Part shown: one piece after another, positions 8,209-17,290 of the stretch
Numbering within the stretch: the stretch's first letter is position 1
Layout: each line of letters starts with the position of its first letter
NCBI RefSeq assembly: GCF_014851585.1
Contig: NZ_JACVAB010000004.1
Location: forward strand, 472,739 to 536,738
Direction of reading: 5' to 3'
DNA from: Agrobacterium sp. AGB01
Lineage (GTDB): Bacteria; Pseudomonadota; Alphaproteobacteria; Rhizobiales; Rhizobiaceae
DNA length: 64,000 nt
The notes under the pieces: model-generated
What the model saw: the letters and a program-made list of their open reading frames with translations, nothing else
Told to the model about the DNA's origin: nothing
Databases searched by the model: none
Position numbers and translations under genes: made by a program

Positions 8209-10436
8209 GCTGTTTTCTCCTGAGAGAGAGGAACGGAGTTTGCTGGCTGCAGGCCTGCGACGCGGTTTTCGCGTCGCAAACGACGCTCGCCGACCAGCAG
8301 CTGGAAGCCGGTAATGACCGTGATCATCACCACGATGAGCATTGAGGAGTAGGCAATGGCCACGCCATATTCACCGTTCTCAACGAGACCGACGATGTAG
8401 GAGGTTGCCATGTTGTATTCCGCGCTGACGAGGAAAATCACGGCGCTGATCGAGGTGATCGCACGCACGAAAGAGTAGACGAGTGCCGCCGTGATGGCCG
8501 GACGCAGCAATGGCAGGATGACCTTTCTGATGGTGCGGAAACTGTCGGCCCGCAATGTCAGCGACGCTTCATCAAGGCTCTTGTCGAGCTGGCTCATCGC
8601 CGCAATGCCGCCGCGCACGCCAACCGGCATGTTACGGAAAACAAAACAGGCAATCAGCACCAGAGCCGAACCGGTCAATTCCACCGGTGGCAGGTTGAAA
8701 GCCATGATGTAGCTCACACCGATGACCGTGCCGGGAATGGCAAAACTCATCATCAGGGCAAATTCAAAGACATTGCGACCGGCAAATTTCTGTCTGACGA
8801 TGATATAGGCTGTCAGCAGGCCAACAGCAGCAGTCAGCGGCGCCGAAATCAACGCAATCTCCATTGTCGTCCAGAACGAATTCCAGGCGACACCTGTCCA
8901 GGCGATGGAGCCGTTTGCAAAACTGACCGAAAAGGCACGGATATAGTGTGCGAAGGTCAGAGAGTTATCGAGACCCCAGGTCTTCACGAAACCACCGACC
9001 AGGATCATGCCGTAAACAACGATGGTGAACAGCATCCACGGAACGACAACCGCGTGTACACCAATCGACAGGCCGCGCGGCAGGGCAATATGGGCACCGC
9101 TGTCGCCCTTTCCGGTAACCGTTGCGAAATTTTTGCCCGAAAGCCAGAAACGCTGGGCAAGGAAAGCCGATAGTGTGAAGCAGAGCAGGATGATCGCCAG
9201 AACGGCTGCGCGTGACGGGTCGTTCTGCGAACCGACCACCGCAAAGAATATTTCAGTCGACAGAACGCCATGACTACCGCCGAGCACCAGCGGATTGCCG
9301 AAATCGGCCATGCTTTCGATGAAACCAATGAGGAAGGCGTTGGCGAGGCCAGGCTTCATCAGCGGCAGCGACACGCGCCAGAAGGTGCGCCAGCGATCGG
9401 CCCGCAGCGTCTGCGACGCTTCTTCCATCGATGGGCTTACACCCTCAACAACACCAATCAGCACAAGGAATGAAATGGGGGTAAAGGACAGAACCTGGGC
9501 AATCCAGATGCCGGTTAGGCCATAAAGCCAGCGACCCGGCTCTATGCCAAAAAGATCAGACAGTCCCTGCGTGACAACACCGGCGCGACCGAACAGAAGC
9601 GTTAGCGCAAGACCGATCACAAAGGGTGGCGTGATGATCGGCAATACCGTCAGCAGACGCAGCCCCCTCTTGAACGGAAAACGGGTGCGGGTTGCGACCA
9701 GCGCAAAACCAAGCCCAAGCACGGTCGAGCCGAACGCAGTCATCAGGGCGAGGAACAATGTCCGCCAGGCGACGCCGCAGCGTTCTTCCCCGAGCACACA
9801 GCCGAGGCTCCAGATACCTGGATCCTGGATATTGCGGATAAAACCATCGGCATTAAAAGAACCGTCAAAGTCCTGAACCGAGGCAATCAGCATGCTGCCA
9901 ATCGGATAGAACACGAAGACGGTAACGAGGAAAACCAGCACCGAAATCGAACCGACGACAAAGGCATCACCCTTCATTACGCCGCGTTCGGCAAGACCGA
10001 AAGCAAACAACAGCACAAAGACCAGCGACATCAAGACGCCACCGGCACCAATCGACGGCTGACCATCGGCCAGCTGGCCAAACAGGGTCTCGCTAATGGT
10101 CCATGTCCAGCCGGTAAAACCGATCGCCAGCCCCTGTAGGCTAAGGAATAGCAGACCTATCGCACCGATCCATGCCAGCAGCTTGCCGCGTCGCATTGGA
10201 TCCGCGATTGGCCTGACAGCACATGCACCAACGAAAATCAGCGCAATGCCAATCAGCCACGGCTTGCCGTAGACAAGAATTTGCAGAATACCTGGCGCGT
10301 TACTGGACGCGGAGAAGAACTCCGAAAACCAGCGAAAACTGTAGAAGCCGCCTTCGATGCGGTACCAGGGGAGAAGAAACAGGGCCACTGCCCCAAGCAT
10401 CAGGACAACGTCCAGCCTGCGATTGCCACGCGTCAT
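8205..10436 (-). CDS. ABC transporter permease, two fused halves (AfuB/FbpB-like)
   Basis: A 743-residue inner-membrane permease with two BPD_transp_1 halves in one chain. Each has an EAA loop: EEASQTLRADRW in the first half and DEASLTLRADSF in the second. A hydrophobic N-terminal region of about four extra membrane segments precedes the first half. The ATG at 10436 is preferred (GAGG about seven bases upstream); an in-frame start at 10514 is possible. It is coupled to the ATPase gene by a 4-base overlap. It serves one or both of the binding proteins encoded just upstream. Confidence 0.9.
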   Translation of the reverse strand: MTRGNRRLDVVLMLGAVALFLLPWYRIEGGFYSFRWFSEFFSASSNAPGILQILVYGKPWLIGIALIFVGACAVRPIADPMRRGKLLAWIGAIGLLFLSLQGLAIGFTGWTWTISETLFGQLADGQPSIGAGGVLMSLVFVLLFAFGLAERGVMKGDAFVVGSISVLVFLVTVFVFYPIGSMLIASVQDFDGSFNADGFIRNIQDPGIWSLGCVLGEERCGVAWRTLFLALMTAFGSTVLGLGFALVATRTRFPFKRGLRLLTVLPIITPPFVIGLALTLLFGRAGVVTQGLSDLFGIEPGRWLYGLTGIWIAQVLSFTPISFLVLIGVVEGVSPSMEEASQTLRADRWRTFWRVSLPLMKPGLANAFLIGFIESMADFGNPLVLGGSHGVLSTEIFFAVVGSQNDPSRAAVLAIILLCFTLSAFLAQRFWLSGKNFATVTGKGDSGAHIALPRGLSIGVHAVVVPWMLFTIVVYGMILVGGFVKTWGLDNSLTFAHYIRAFSVSFANGSIAWTGVAWNSFWTTMEIALISAPLTAAVGLLTAYIIVRQKFAGRNVFEFALMMSFAIPGTVIGVSYIMAFNLPPVELTGSALVLIACFVFRNMPVGVRGGIAAMSQLDKSLDEASLTLRADSFRTIRKVILPLLRPAITAALVYSFVRAITSISAVIFLVSAEYNMATSYIVGLVENGEYGVAIAYSSMLIVVMITVITGFQLLVGERRLRRENRVAGLQPANSVPLSQEKTA

Positions 10437-10522
10437 GGCCAACCTCGCTATTTTCATGCTGATAATGAACTTGAGGCCGACACCCAAACCAAAGGTCGGG
10501 GCATCGGCCGTCACGTCTCGGA

Positions 10523-11548
10523 TCAGTTGGCGACAGCGCCGACTTCACGATCCCAACGCTCCAAGAGAGCCTTGCGCTTGGCAGGATCGCCATAGGTCTT
10601 GAAGTCGTAGTCAATCAGCTTGATGTCCTCGAACTTCGGCGCTTCCTTCGGCACTTCAGCCGTCTTGTTGGACGGCAACTGGAAGGACTTGGCATCCTTC
10701 ATACGAGACTGCACGTCCGGCTGCAGCGCCCAGTCGTACCAGATCTTCGCGTTGTCGAGGTTGCGGGCACCCTTGATGATCGACATGGAGCCGATCTCAT
10801 AACCGGTACCTTCACACGGCGCGATCGATTTGACCGGGAAGCCTTCTGCCGTCTGCGCCACCGCATCATGCATGAAGACGATGCCAACCGCAGTTTCGCC
10901 ACGCGCAGCCGCCTTGACCGGTGCGGAACCCGACTTGGTGTATTGCGAGATATTGGCGTTGAGCTTCTTCAGGTAATCGATGGCCTGGTCTTCACCCATG
11001 ATCTGCACCAGCGAAGCAAGTGCCGTGTAGGCCGTGCCGGAGGAATTAGGGTTGGCGATCTGGATTTCGCCCTTCAGTTCCGGAGCCAGAAGATCAGCCC
11101 AGCACAGTGGCTCCTTGTAACCCTTGGACTTGAAGATTTCTGTGTTGTAGCCCCAACCGAGCGCACCGGCGTAAACGCCAACTGTCTTGTAACCGGTGCT
11201 TTCCGCCTGTTTCACGGCCCAATCCTGCAACTGGTCGAGGATTGGCGATTTGTATTCCAGCGTCAGGTTTTCAGATGCAGCCTGCATATGTGGATCGCCA
11301 GTACCGGCCCACCAGATATCGGTCTTCGGGTTGCGCGCCTCTGCACGAACCTTGGCATAGGTTTCGCCCGACGACAGGCGCACCATGTTGACCTTGATGT
11401 CATGGGACTTCTCGAAGTCGCCCTTCATCTGCTCGCAGATGACAACGTCAGCAGAGCAAATCAGGTTAAGCTCGCCTGCGGCCTGAGCACCGGTGGTGGC
11501 AAGTGCAGTACCGGCAAAAAGCAGGCTGGTCAGTATAGTCAGTCGCAT
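10523..11548 (-). CDS. ABC transporter substrate-binding protein (AfuA/FbpA-like), copy 1
   Basis: A 341-residue periplasmic binding protein with a clear signal peptide (RLTILTSLLFAG, cleavage near AQA-AGE). It belongs to the family that includes Fe3+, phosphonate and sugar-phosphate binders. Mature-region landmarks include TDIWWAGTGD, NPNSSGTAYT and APCEGTGYEIG. No Tyr-Tyr pair typical of ferric-binding FbpA is obvious. The ATG at 11548 follows a strong AGGAGG. It is about half identical by eye to the next gene upstream, so the pair is a tandem duplication. Confidence 0.9.
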   Translation of the reverse strand: MRLTILTSLLFAGTALATTGAQAAGELNLICSADVVICEQMKGDFEKSHDIKVNMVRLSSGETYAKVRAEARNPKTDIWWAGTGDPHMQAASENLTLEYKSPILDQLQDWAVKQAESTGYKTVGVYAGALGWGYNTEIFKSKGYKEPLCWADLLAPELKGEIQIANPNSSGTAYTALASLVQIMGEDQAIDYLKKLNANISQYTKSGSAPVKAAARGETAVGIVFMHDAVAQTAEGFPVKSIAPCEGTGYEIGSMSIIKGARNLDNAKIWYDWALQPDVQSRMKDAKSFQLPSNKTAEVPKEAPKFEDIKLIDYDFKTYGDPAKRKALLERWDREVGAVAN

Positions 11549-11610
11549 GGGTATCCTCCTATAGCTTGCGTCTGAATGGGGGACAGCGTTTGAACATGGC
11601 GCTGCCGTTC

Positions 11611-11629
11611 GCAGCACTTGCAGTGCTGC
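11611..11629. other. Intercistronic hairpin between the two binding-protein genes
   Basis: An 8-bp perfect stem (GCAGCACT/AGTGCTGC) with a 3-base loop lies between the two binding-protein genes. There is no T-run on the coding (minus) side, so it is more likely an mRNA-processing or stabilising element that sets relative expression than a full terminator. Confidence 0.5.
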
Positions 11630-11661
11630 GCTATTTGTTTTTGTTGTTTGAATTGCCGACC

Positions 11662-12684
11662 CTATTGCGTCGGGTGGATTTCATTGTCGAAGCGGGCTAA
11701 CAGCCTACTTCGTTCTTCTGGCAGACCGAAGGTGGCAAAGTCATAATCCACCATCTTGATCATCGATATGTCTGGCGCTGTCAGCGGCAGGCTTGCCTTG
11801 GCATTGGATGGCACCTGGTTTTGACCGGCGCTAAAACCGGTTGCCTGCGCTTCCGGGCTCAAGGCGTAGTCGACAAAGGCACGTGCAAGAACCAGATTGG
11901 CCGCGCCCTTGATGATGCTGGCCGCACCAATCTCATATCCGGTCCCTTCACAGGGCGCGACGATTGCCAGCGGAAACCCTTCAATCTTCTGCGTCACCGC
12001 ATCATGCATGAAGGAAATTCCGATCAACACGTCTCCCCGGGCGGCGGCCTTGACCGGAGCTGAACCTGCCTTGGTGTAGGCAACGACGTTGTGATCGAGT
12101 TTCGCCATGAAGCTGAAGGCTTCGTCCTCGCCAAACAGCTGCACAAGCGTGGCAAGCAAGGTGAACGCCGTGCCCGACGAATTCGGATTTCCAGACTGGA
12201 TATGGCCGCGATAAATATCCTTGGCCAGATCCTTCCAGCAGGTCGGCGCTGGCAGCCCCGCCTCGGCCAGCAGTTCAGTATTGTAAGCAAATCCCAGCGC
12301 ACCGGCATAGATTCCTGCCGAGCGCGACCCTGACATTGCATAAAAATTCTGTGCCCAGGGCAACAGGTCATTCGGATTGGCGGGGTGGTATTCTTCGAGC
12401 AAACCTTCCGAGCTGGCCTGCAAATGGGTATCGCCAGTACCGCCCCACCATACGTCTATGGTCGGATGTTCACGTTCGGCGCGTATCTGATCGAGAATTT
12501 CGCCAGTGCTCTTGCGAACCACCGAAATCTCGACACCCATCTTGCTTTCGAATGCTTTTTGCATGGTCACACACCAAGCCTCGTCGACGCCGCACAGGAC
12601 GTTCAACTTCGACTCGGCCATGCCATGGCCTGCGCCGCACAGCCATAAGACCATGCTTGCCGCAAAAGCGGTCACTGCTCTCAA
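11662..12684 (-). CDS. ABC transporter substrate-binding protein (AfuA/FbpA-like), copy 2
   Basis: A 340-residue periplasmic binding protein with a signal peptide (AVTAFAASMVLWLCG, cleavage near GMA-ESK). It shares the landmarks of copy 1: TIDVWWGGTGD, NPNSSGTAFT and APCEGTGYEIG. The start is a TTG at 12684, with GGGAGG about seven bases upstream. It is the first gene of the transporter operon and is divergent from the two-component system. Placing a binding protein next to a sensor kinase with a large periplasmic domain suggests that it may also present ligand to the sensor; that is inference. Confidence 0.88.
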   Translation of the reverse strand: MRAVTAFAASMVLWLCGAGHGMAESKLNVLCGVDEAWCVTMQKAFESKMGVEISVVRKSTGEILDQIRAEREHPTIDVWWGGTGDTHLQASSEGLLEEYHPANPNDLLPWAQNFYAMSGSRSAGIYAGALGFAYNTELLAEAGLPAPTCWKDLAKDIYRGHIQSGNPNSSGTAFTLLATLVQLFGEDEAFSFMAKLDHNVVAYTKAGSAPVKAAARGDVLIGISFMHDAVTQKIEGFPLAIVAPCEGTGYEIGAASIIKGAANLVLARAFVDYALSPEAQATGFSAGQNQVPSNAKASLPLTAPDISMIKMVDYDFATFGLPEERSRLLARFDNEIHPTQ

Positions 12685-12893
12685 TTGAGCCTCCCTGCTT
12701 GGAACCTCCCCGTTCCAATCTCCGCATATAGCATGTCAGATACTGCCGCCGCCGCAATCGAAGAATGGTTACCAATCTTTCACCAAAGCGCCCAACAACA
12801 TGACATTTATTACAAATATGACATTTCCGATAATCACCGAAGCTTTGAAGATCGCAAAGAGCGTGCTTATGATAGCTGCGGGAGGAATACGCA
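12685..12893. promoter_or_regulatory. Divergent promoter region, transporter operon / two-component system
   Basis: A 209-base intergenic region between divergent genes. A 9-base direct repeat ATGACATTT occurs at 12800-12808 and 12818-12826 and could be a response-regulator site. The spacing (18 bases) is larger than the usual 10-11 of OmpR-type sites, so this is tentative. Confidence 0.35.
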
Positions 12894-13634
12894 GTGCTCA
12901 ATCAGAAGGTAAAGATTCTGATCGTCGAGGACGATCCAGACATGTCCGAACTTATTGCCGATCTGGTCGAGGCTGAGGGTTGGGTGCCGACCTGCGCGCG
13001 ATCTGCCGAGGAAGCGGACGCAATTTTGGCAACGGACACCATGCAGCTCGTGCTAGTGGACCATAACCTGCCCGGCACATCCGGTCGGACCTTTGCCCAG
13101 CGGCTGCGTACAAAGGTCGATATCGGTATTGTCATGGTAACGGCAGCGGGCAGCGCCATAGACAGGGTGCTCGGCCTTGAAACCGCCGCTGACGACTATG
13201 TGGTGAAACCCTTCGAGCCAATCGAACTGACTGCGCGCATCAAGGCGGTGTTGCGCAGGACCATTCCATCGTTGAAACACGAAAAAGACAGCGAACGCGA
13301 TCACAGTCGCTCAGCCCTACATCTCGGGGACTGGGTTTTTGATCATGATGCCCATCAGGCCGTTTGCCTTGTTGATCGAAGCAAGACTTTGACAACAGCG
13401 GAATTTGCGCTGCTTGAAATTCTGGCGGAAACACCGAACCAGCCGGTCAGTCGCACACAAATCCTCGACCGCCTGGGCTCCGAAAGCGACCGCTACATTG
13501 ACCGGAATGTCGATGTGCTGGTTCTGCGCTTACGCCGCAAAATCGAACGAAACCCGGACTTGCCGCGCCATATCAAGACAAGACGTGGCAAAGGATATGT
13601 GCTGCATACCGACGAAGCCGAGCTGTCCCCGTGA
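12894..13634 (+). CDS. OmpR-family response regulator
   Basis: A 246-residue two-component regulator. The receiver domain has the acidic pair EDD (12-14), phospho-acceptor D56 in LVLVDHNLPG, T83 and K105 in VVKPF. A winged-helix output domain follows (about 145-240, with VDVLVLRLRRKIE and the RRGKGYVL end). The start is a GTG at 12894 with GGAGG about nine bases upstream. It overlaps the kinase gene by GTGA. It is divergent from the binding-protein/transporter operon and probably controls it. Confidence 0.94.
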   Translation: MLNQKVKILIVEDDPDMSELIADLVEAEGWVPTCARSAEEADAILATDTMQLVLVDHNLPGTSGRTFAQRLRTKVDIGIVMVTAAGSAIDRVLGLETAADDYVVKPFEPIELTARIKAVLRRTIPSLKHEKDSERDHSRSALHLGDWVFDHDAHQAVCLVDRSKTLTTAEFALLEILAETPNQPVSRTQILDRLGSESDRYIDRNVDVLVLRLRRKIERNPDLPRHIKTRRGKGYVLHTDEAELSP

Positions 13635-15754
13635 TCAATCGTTCATTTCTGTCGTCGATTGCGTTCCGCCTGCCTTTTGCGATTGTGTTTATCTGCGTTC
13701 TGGTCTTCAGCCTCTCGGCAATCGCCATATATGGTTTGCAAAGGGCCCGTGATGAGATGGCCGCTTACGGTGTGCAGGCATTTTCCAGCCTCGGCAAGGT
13801 ATCGCTGGTTTCGCGGCAGGTGTCGGATCTGGTGTCAAGCGCACCCTTCTTGATGAACGCCGCCTCGCCCTACCGGGTATCCAGCGAAAGCCGCTCGGTG
13901 GTGCAGCAGGTCGACAGCCTGCTCTCCATGATAACACCGAAAGAGGACGAGCGACGCATTCCGGGGTTTGCCAGCGACCGAATTGCGGAACTCTTGCAGC
14001 AAATTCGCACACAGACGCTCGATCTGGTCAAGGATGCTGATGCAGCGCAGGTTCACAAGGCAGATGCTGCCGCCGCACTTGGCGAAATCGCCACCGGCAA
14101 AGGCATTCTAGACCCCAATCTGCGCCAACGCATGAACGGCATCGTGCAAGCCGCCTCAACCTCTGACAGCCTTTTCCAGCTCGGCGAACTGCGCCGTCGT
14201 TATGTCTCGGAAACAACTGCCCGTCAGGAAGGATATCCGGGCCAACGCCTTGCCGCCTTCGAACTGCTGCATTATGAGCGCGTCTTCAAGGCACAGACTC
14301 AATATCTCCTTGAAATGTTTGCAATACGCGCCTCGGTCGCCAAACTTCACACCGTGTCGCGTGACCTTTCCCACGCCACCGAAACCCAAAGCGATGCAAT
14401 TGCCCGTGGCCTGAACGAGGATTTGCTTTCCACGTCCGATGCGCTCAGCCGTCTGCTGGTCATCGTCGCGCTTGCGTCCTTCCTGGTGCTGGTCATGGCG
14501 GTTTTCTCCATTCGCTCGGTCATGCGTGTCTCACGCGGCATCGTCACGCTGTCGAATGGCATGAACGCGCTGGCCAAGGGTGATAAGGATGTTGGCCCGC
14601 CATCTTATCGCGGGCCGGAAACGGAACTGATTCAGCTGCTCGACGCATTTCGCGCGTTTCATGACAGCGTTGATCGTGTCTCACGGCTGCGCCGCACCGC
14701 AGAGGCTGCGGCCCGCACCATCCGCTCAACCTTCCGCAACATGAATGAAGGCATCGCGCTGTTTGACCCGAGCGGCCGGCCGATTACCATGAACCGCCGG
14801 ATTATCGAGCTTGTTGGCCGCTCAGGTTCCTCTCGCAAATTGCCATTGCGACGTTTTGTGGAACCCATTCCGGAAATCGATCCGTCCTTGTTGCCATCAG
14901 ATAGTGACCGCGGCGCGTTGATAGACCGCATCTTTATCCGGCATCGCGTTGACGGGCAGGTCATTGAAATCTCACTCTCACGCCAGCCGGACGGCGGCAT
15001 CGTGATGCTGGCGCGTGATGTCACCGCTCTGGACCGCCAGGAAGCAGAAGCCGTAAAGGCCCAGCGACTGGATGGCATCATGCGTATGACCCATCAGGTC
15101 AGTCACGAGGTCGGAAACATGATCGGCATCATAACGGGCAGCCTCGGCCTGCTGGAACGCGAGGCCGGTTTCAATGACCGTCAGAAACGCCATATCACCC
15201 GTATTCGCAAAGCCGCCGACCGCGGGCGCTCACTTGCCTCGAGCATGTTGACGGTCGGCAGCCAGCAACCGATCCACGCGCAGCACATCGATGTCACCAG
15301 CCTGCTGCGTGGCATGGCGGATATTCTGGAGATTGCGGTTGGATCGAAATGCCATATCACACTTCATCTCAACGAGGAATTGCCAACCATTCCGCTTGAC
15401 CCCGCCCTTCTTGAGCAGTCGATCCTCAACCTTTGCCTGAATGCCGCCGCCGCAATGCCAAAGGGTGGCCTGATCTCCATCGGCGCATCATCGGAAAAAG
15501 ATGTACTGATCATTGATGTGACCGATGAAGGTATCGGAATGGCACCCGAAGCCGTCGACAAGGCTTTTGAACCCTATTTCACAACCCGTGAAGAACATGG
15601 TGGAGCGGGCCTTGGCTTGGCAATGGTTTATGGGTTCGTTCGCCAAAGTGGCGGAGAGGCCCATATCCACTCAACCCTTGGACAGGGCACCTCGATCAAA
15701 TTGATTTTCCCCCTCACACCCTCTCAAACCTTGCAGCCAAGCATGACGCCGTAG
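13631..15754 (+). CDS. Membrane sensor histidine kinase
   Basis: A 707-residue kinase. A first membrane segment (about 10-35) and a second (about 275-295) enclose a largely helical periplasmic sensor of about 240 residues. A HAMP-like linker, a PAS-like region (about 365-475), a dimerisation/phospho-acceptor helix with HQVSHEVGNMIG, and a HATPase domain follow. The ATPase domain has an N-box (LNLCLNAA), G1 (DEGIGM) and G2 (GGAGLGLAM). The H-box resembles the HELNN(L/M) type found in PAS-linked alphaproteobacterial kinases. The periplasmic domain plus a neighbouring binding protein fits sensing of the imported compound. Confidence 0.92.
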   Translation: MINRSFLSSIAFRLPFAIVFICVLVFSLSAIAIYGLQRARDEMAAYGVQAFSSLGKVSLVSRQVSDLVSSAPFLMNAASPYRVSSESRSVVQQVDSLLSMITPKEDERRIPGFASDRIAELLQQIRTQTLDLVKDADAAQVHKADAAAALGEIATGKGILDPNLRQRMNGIVQAASTSDSLFQLGELRRRYVSETTARQEGYPGQRLAAFELLHYERVFKAQTQYLLEMFAIRASVAKLHTVSRDLSHATETQSDAIARGLNEDLLSTSDALSRLLVIVALASFLVLVMAVFSIRSVMRVSRGIVTLSNGMNALAKGDKDVGPPSYRGPETELIQLLDAFRAFHDSVDRVSRLRRTAEAAARTIRSTFRNMNEGIALFDPSGRPITMNRRIIELVGRSGSSRKLPLRRFVEPIPEIDPSLLPSDSDRGALIDRIFIRHRVDGQVIEISLSRQPDGGIVMLARDVTALDRQEAEAVKAQRLDGIMRMTHQVSHEVGNMIGIITGSLGLLEREAGFNDRQKRHITRIRKAADRGRSLASSMLTVGSQQPIHAQHIDVTSLLRGMADILEIAVGSKCHITLHLNEELPTIPLDPALLEQSILNLCLNAAAAMPKGGLISIGASSEKDVLIIDVTDEGIGMAPEAVDKAFEPYFTTREEHGGAGLGLAMVYGFVRQSGGEAHIHSTLGQGTSIKLIFPLTPSQTLQPSMTP

Positions 15755-15769
15755 AGGCGGTGGCGGGAA

Positions 15770-16654
15770 TTAGACACGCAATGCCTCGATAACCACGCGC
15801 AATCCCGCAGCCATATGCCTGCGGGATGGATAGTACAGATATAACCAGTCCTCGGGCGCGCTCCATGAGGCAAGGCATTCCACAAGCCTCCCATCGGCAA
15901 TGTAGGGGCGCGCTCGTTCCTCCCAGACATAGGCAAGACCTGTCCCAGACAAAGCCGCCTCAACCATAAGCTCGTGGTCGTCAAGCGAGAGCGATCCGGT
16001 CGGTTGAAACTCAATTGTCTTACCCGCCTGGCGAAACTCCCAGGCATAAGGCGTGCCATTGGGGTAGATATTGCGGATGCAAAAGTGATCGCTCAAGTCA
16101 TCCGGGGAGTGGGGCAGCGCATGCCGCGCAAAATAATCGGGAGACCCGACGACGGCAAAACGCAGGCGCGGCTTAATCTTTACTGCGGTCATACCATCAC
16201 GAAGACTCTCGCCAAGGCGAATACCCGCATCAAAACCTTCTTCCACGATATCAACCAATTGATCGGTCGCCACCACCTCCAGTTCAAGGTTGGGATTCTG
16301 TGCGATCAACGGTCCAAGGACAGAGCGAAAAACAAATGGCGCGACTGAACTTGGTGCATTGATGCGGACCTTCCCGAAAGGCGTATCGCGAAATTGGTTC
16401 AACGCATCAAGTGCAGATCCGATATCACCAAAGGCAGGCGACACTTGTGCAATCAACATGGCGCCGGCATCGGTCAACGAAACACTGCGTGTGGTTCGAT
16501 TGAGCAAGCGCAACCCGACTCGTGCCTCGAGGTTGCTGACCGCATGACTGATTGCCGAAGCGGTAACCCCGCGTTCTTCTGCTGCGCGCCGAAAACTCTT
16601 GTGTCTTGCAACAGCATCAAAGGCAGACAATTCCGATAGTTCAGTAGCGCGCAT
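15770..16654 (-). CDS. LysR-family transcriptional regulator
   Basis: A 294-residue LysR protein. The N-terminal winged helix-turn-helix (ELSAFDAVARHKSFRRAAEE then TASAISHAVSNLEARVG) precedes a substrate-binding-like effector domain. It belongs to the large DsdC/GcvA-like or aldehyde/quinone-responsive groups. It is divergent from a VOC-domain gene, and an inverted repeat (TGATGA 16655-16660, TCATCA 16668-16673) sits next to its start, suggesting autoregulation and control of the VOC/SDR pair. Confidence 0.92.
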   Translation of the reverse strand: MRATELSELSAFDAVARHKSFRRAAEERGVTASAISHAVSNLEARVGLRLLNRTTRSVSLTDAGAMLIAQVSPAFGDIGSALDALNQFRDTPFGKVRINAPSSVAPFVFRSVLGPLIAQNPNLELEVVATDQLVDIVEEGFDAGIRLGESLRDGMTAVKIKPRLRFAVVGSPDYFARHALPHSPDDLSDHFCIRNIYPNGTPYAWEFRQAGKTIEFQPTGSLSLDDHELMVEAALSGTGLAYVWEERARPYIADGRLVECLASWSAPEDWLYLYYPSRRHMAAGLRVVIEALRV

Positions 16655-16771
16655 TGATGAACCTCATTCATCATTGATGAGAGTATTATCTGTCTAATCG
16701 AACTTATAAAAAAGGTCCAGATTTCTCCTCGTAAACCGGTGCTGTTGCCGGCGCGTCAAGGAGATCCGATC

Positions 16772-17233
16772 ATGACTGACTTCATCCCTCCAGCCAAAAA
16801 CACCGCCTCCCCCTTTGCCGATATGCGCGGCCATCACGTCGCTGTCCGCACTCCTGACCTTGAAACAGTCAAGCGGTGGTACGTCGAAAAACTTGATTTC
16901 CGGGTTATTGCGGAATGGGATTATGCCGACGAAAAACTGGCATATCTCGCCCCCGCAAACGACGATCATTTTTACCTCGAAATTTTGGGCGGAGGCGATC
17001 CTTCACCAGTTGATGTCCGCCCCTATACCGACCTTGGCGATAGCCTGAAATATGCCGGTTACCATCACTTTTGCCTCACTGTCGGAAGTGTCGACACGAC
17101 AGTGCAAACGCTACGTGCCCGCGGCGTTACCATCATCACCGAACCTTTTGACCTGCTGGCGATCAGTCGCCGCCTCGCATTTTTCTGCGATCCGTACGGC
17201 AATTTGATCGAACTTGCAGAAGTGCTTCCCTGA
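16772..17233 (+). CDS. VOC-superfamily (glyoxalase/dioxygenase-like) protein
   Basis: A 153-residue VOC-fold protein. Paired beta-alpha-beta modules show a metal-type His in GHHVAVRTPDLE, a Glu in FYLEILGG, a second-module His in YHHFCLTV and a terminal Glu in GNLIELAEV. These are the four usual metal ligands of glyoxalase/extradiol-type enzymes. The ATG at 16772 follows AAGGAG. The substrate is unknown. It pairs with a downstream SDR and is probably controlled by the divergent LysR gene. Confidence 0.85.
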   Translation: MTDFIPPAKNTASPFADMRGHHVAVRTPDLETVKRWYVEKLDFRVIAEWDYADEKLAYLAPANDDHFYLEILGGGDPSPVDVRPYTDLGDSLKYAGYHHFCLTVGSVDTTVQTLRARGVTIITEPFDLLAISRRLAFFCDPYGNLIELAEVLP

Positions 17234-17290
17234 TCCAGCCAACGGAACTGCAAGCAACAACATCCCCACAATCAAAAAAGGAATATCACC

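Noticed and set aside
7147..11548. Assignment as a ferric iron importer (FbpABC)
   Set aside because: Family similarity allows it, but the binding proteins lack an obvious ferric Tyr pair and the locus is full of phosphatases, so iron was not chosen as the main call.
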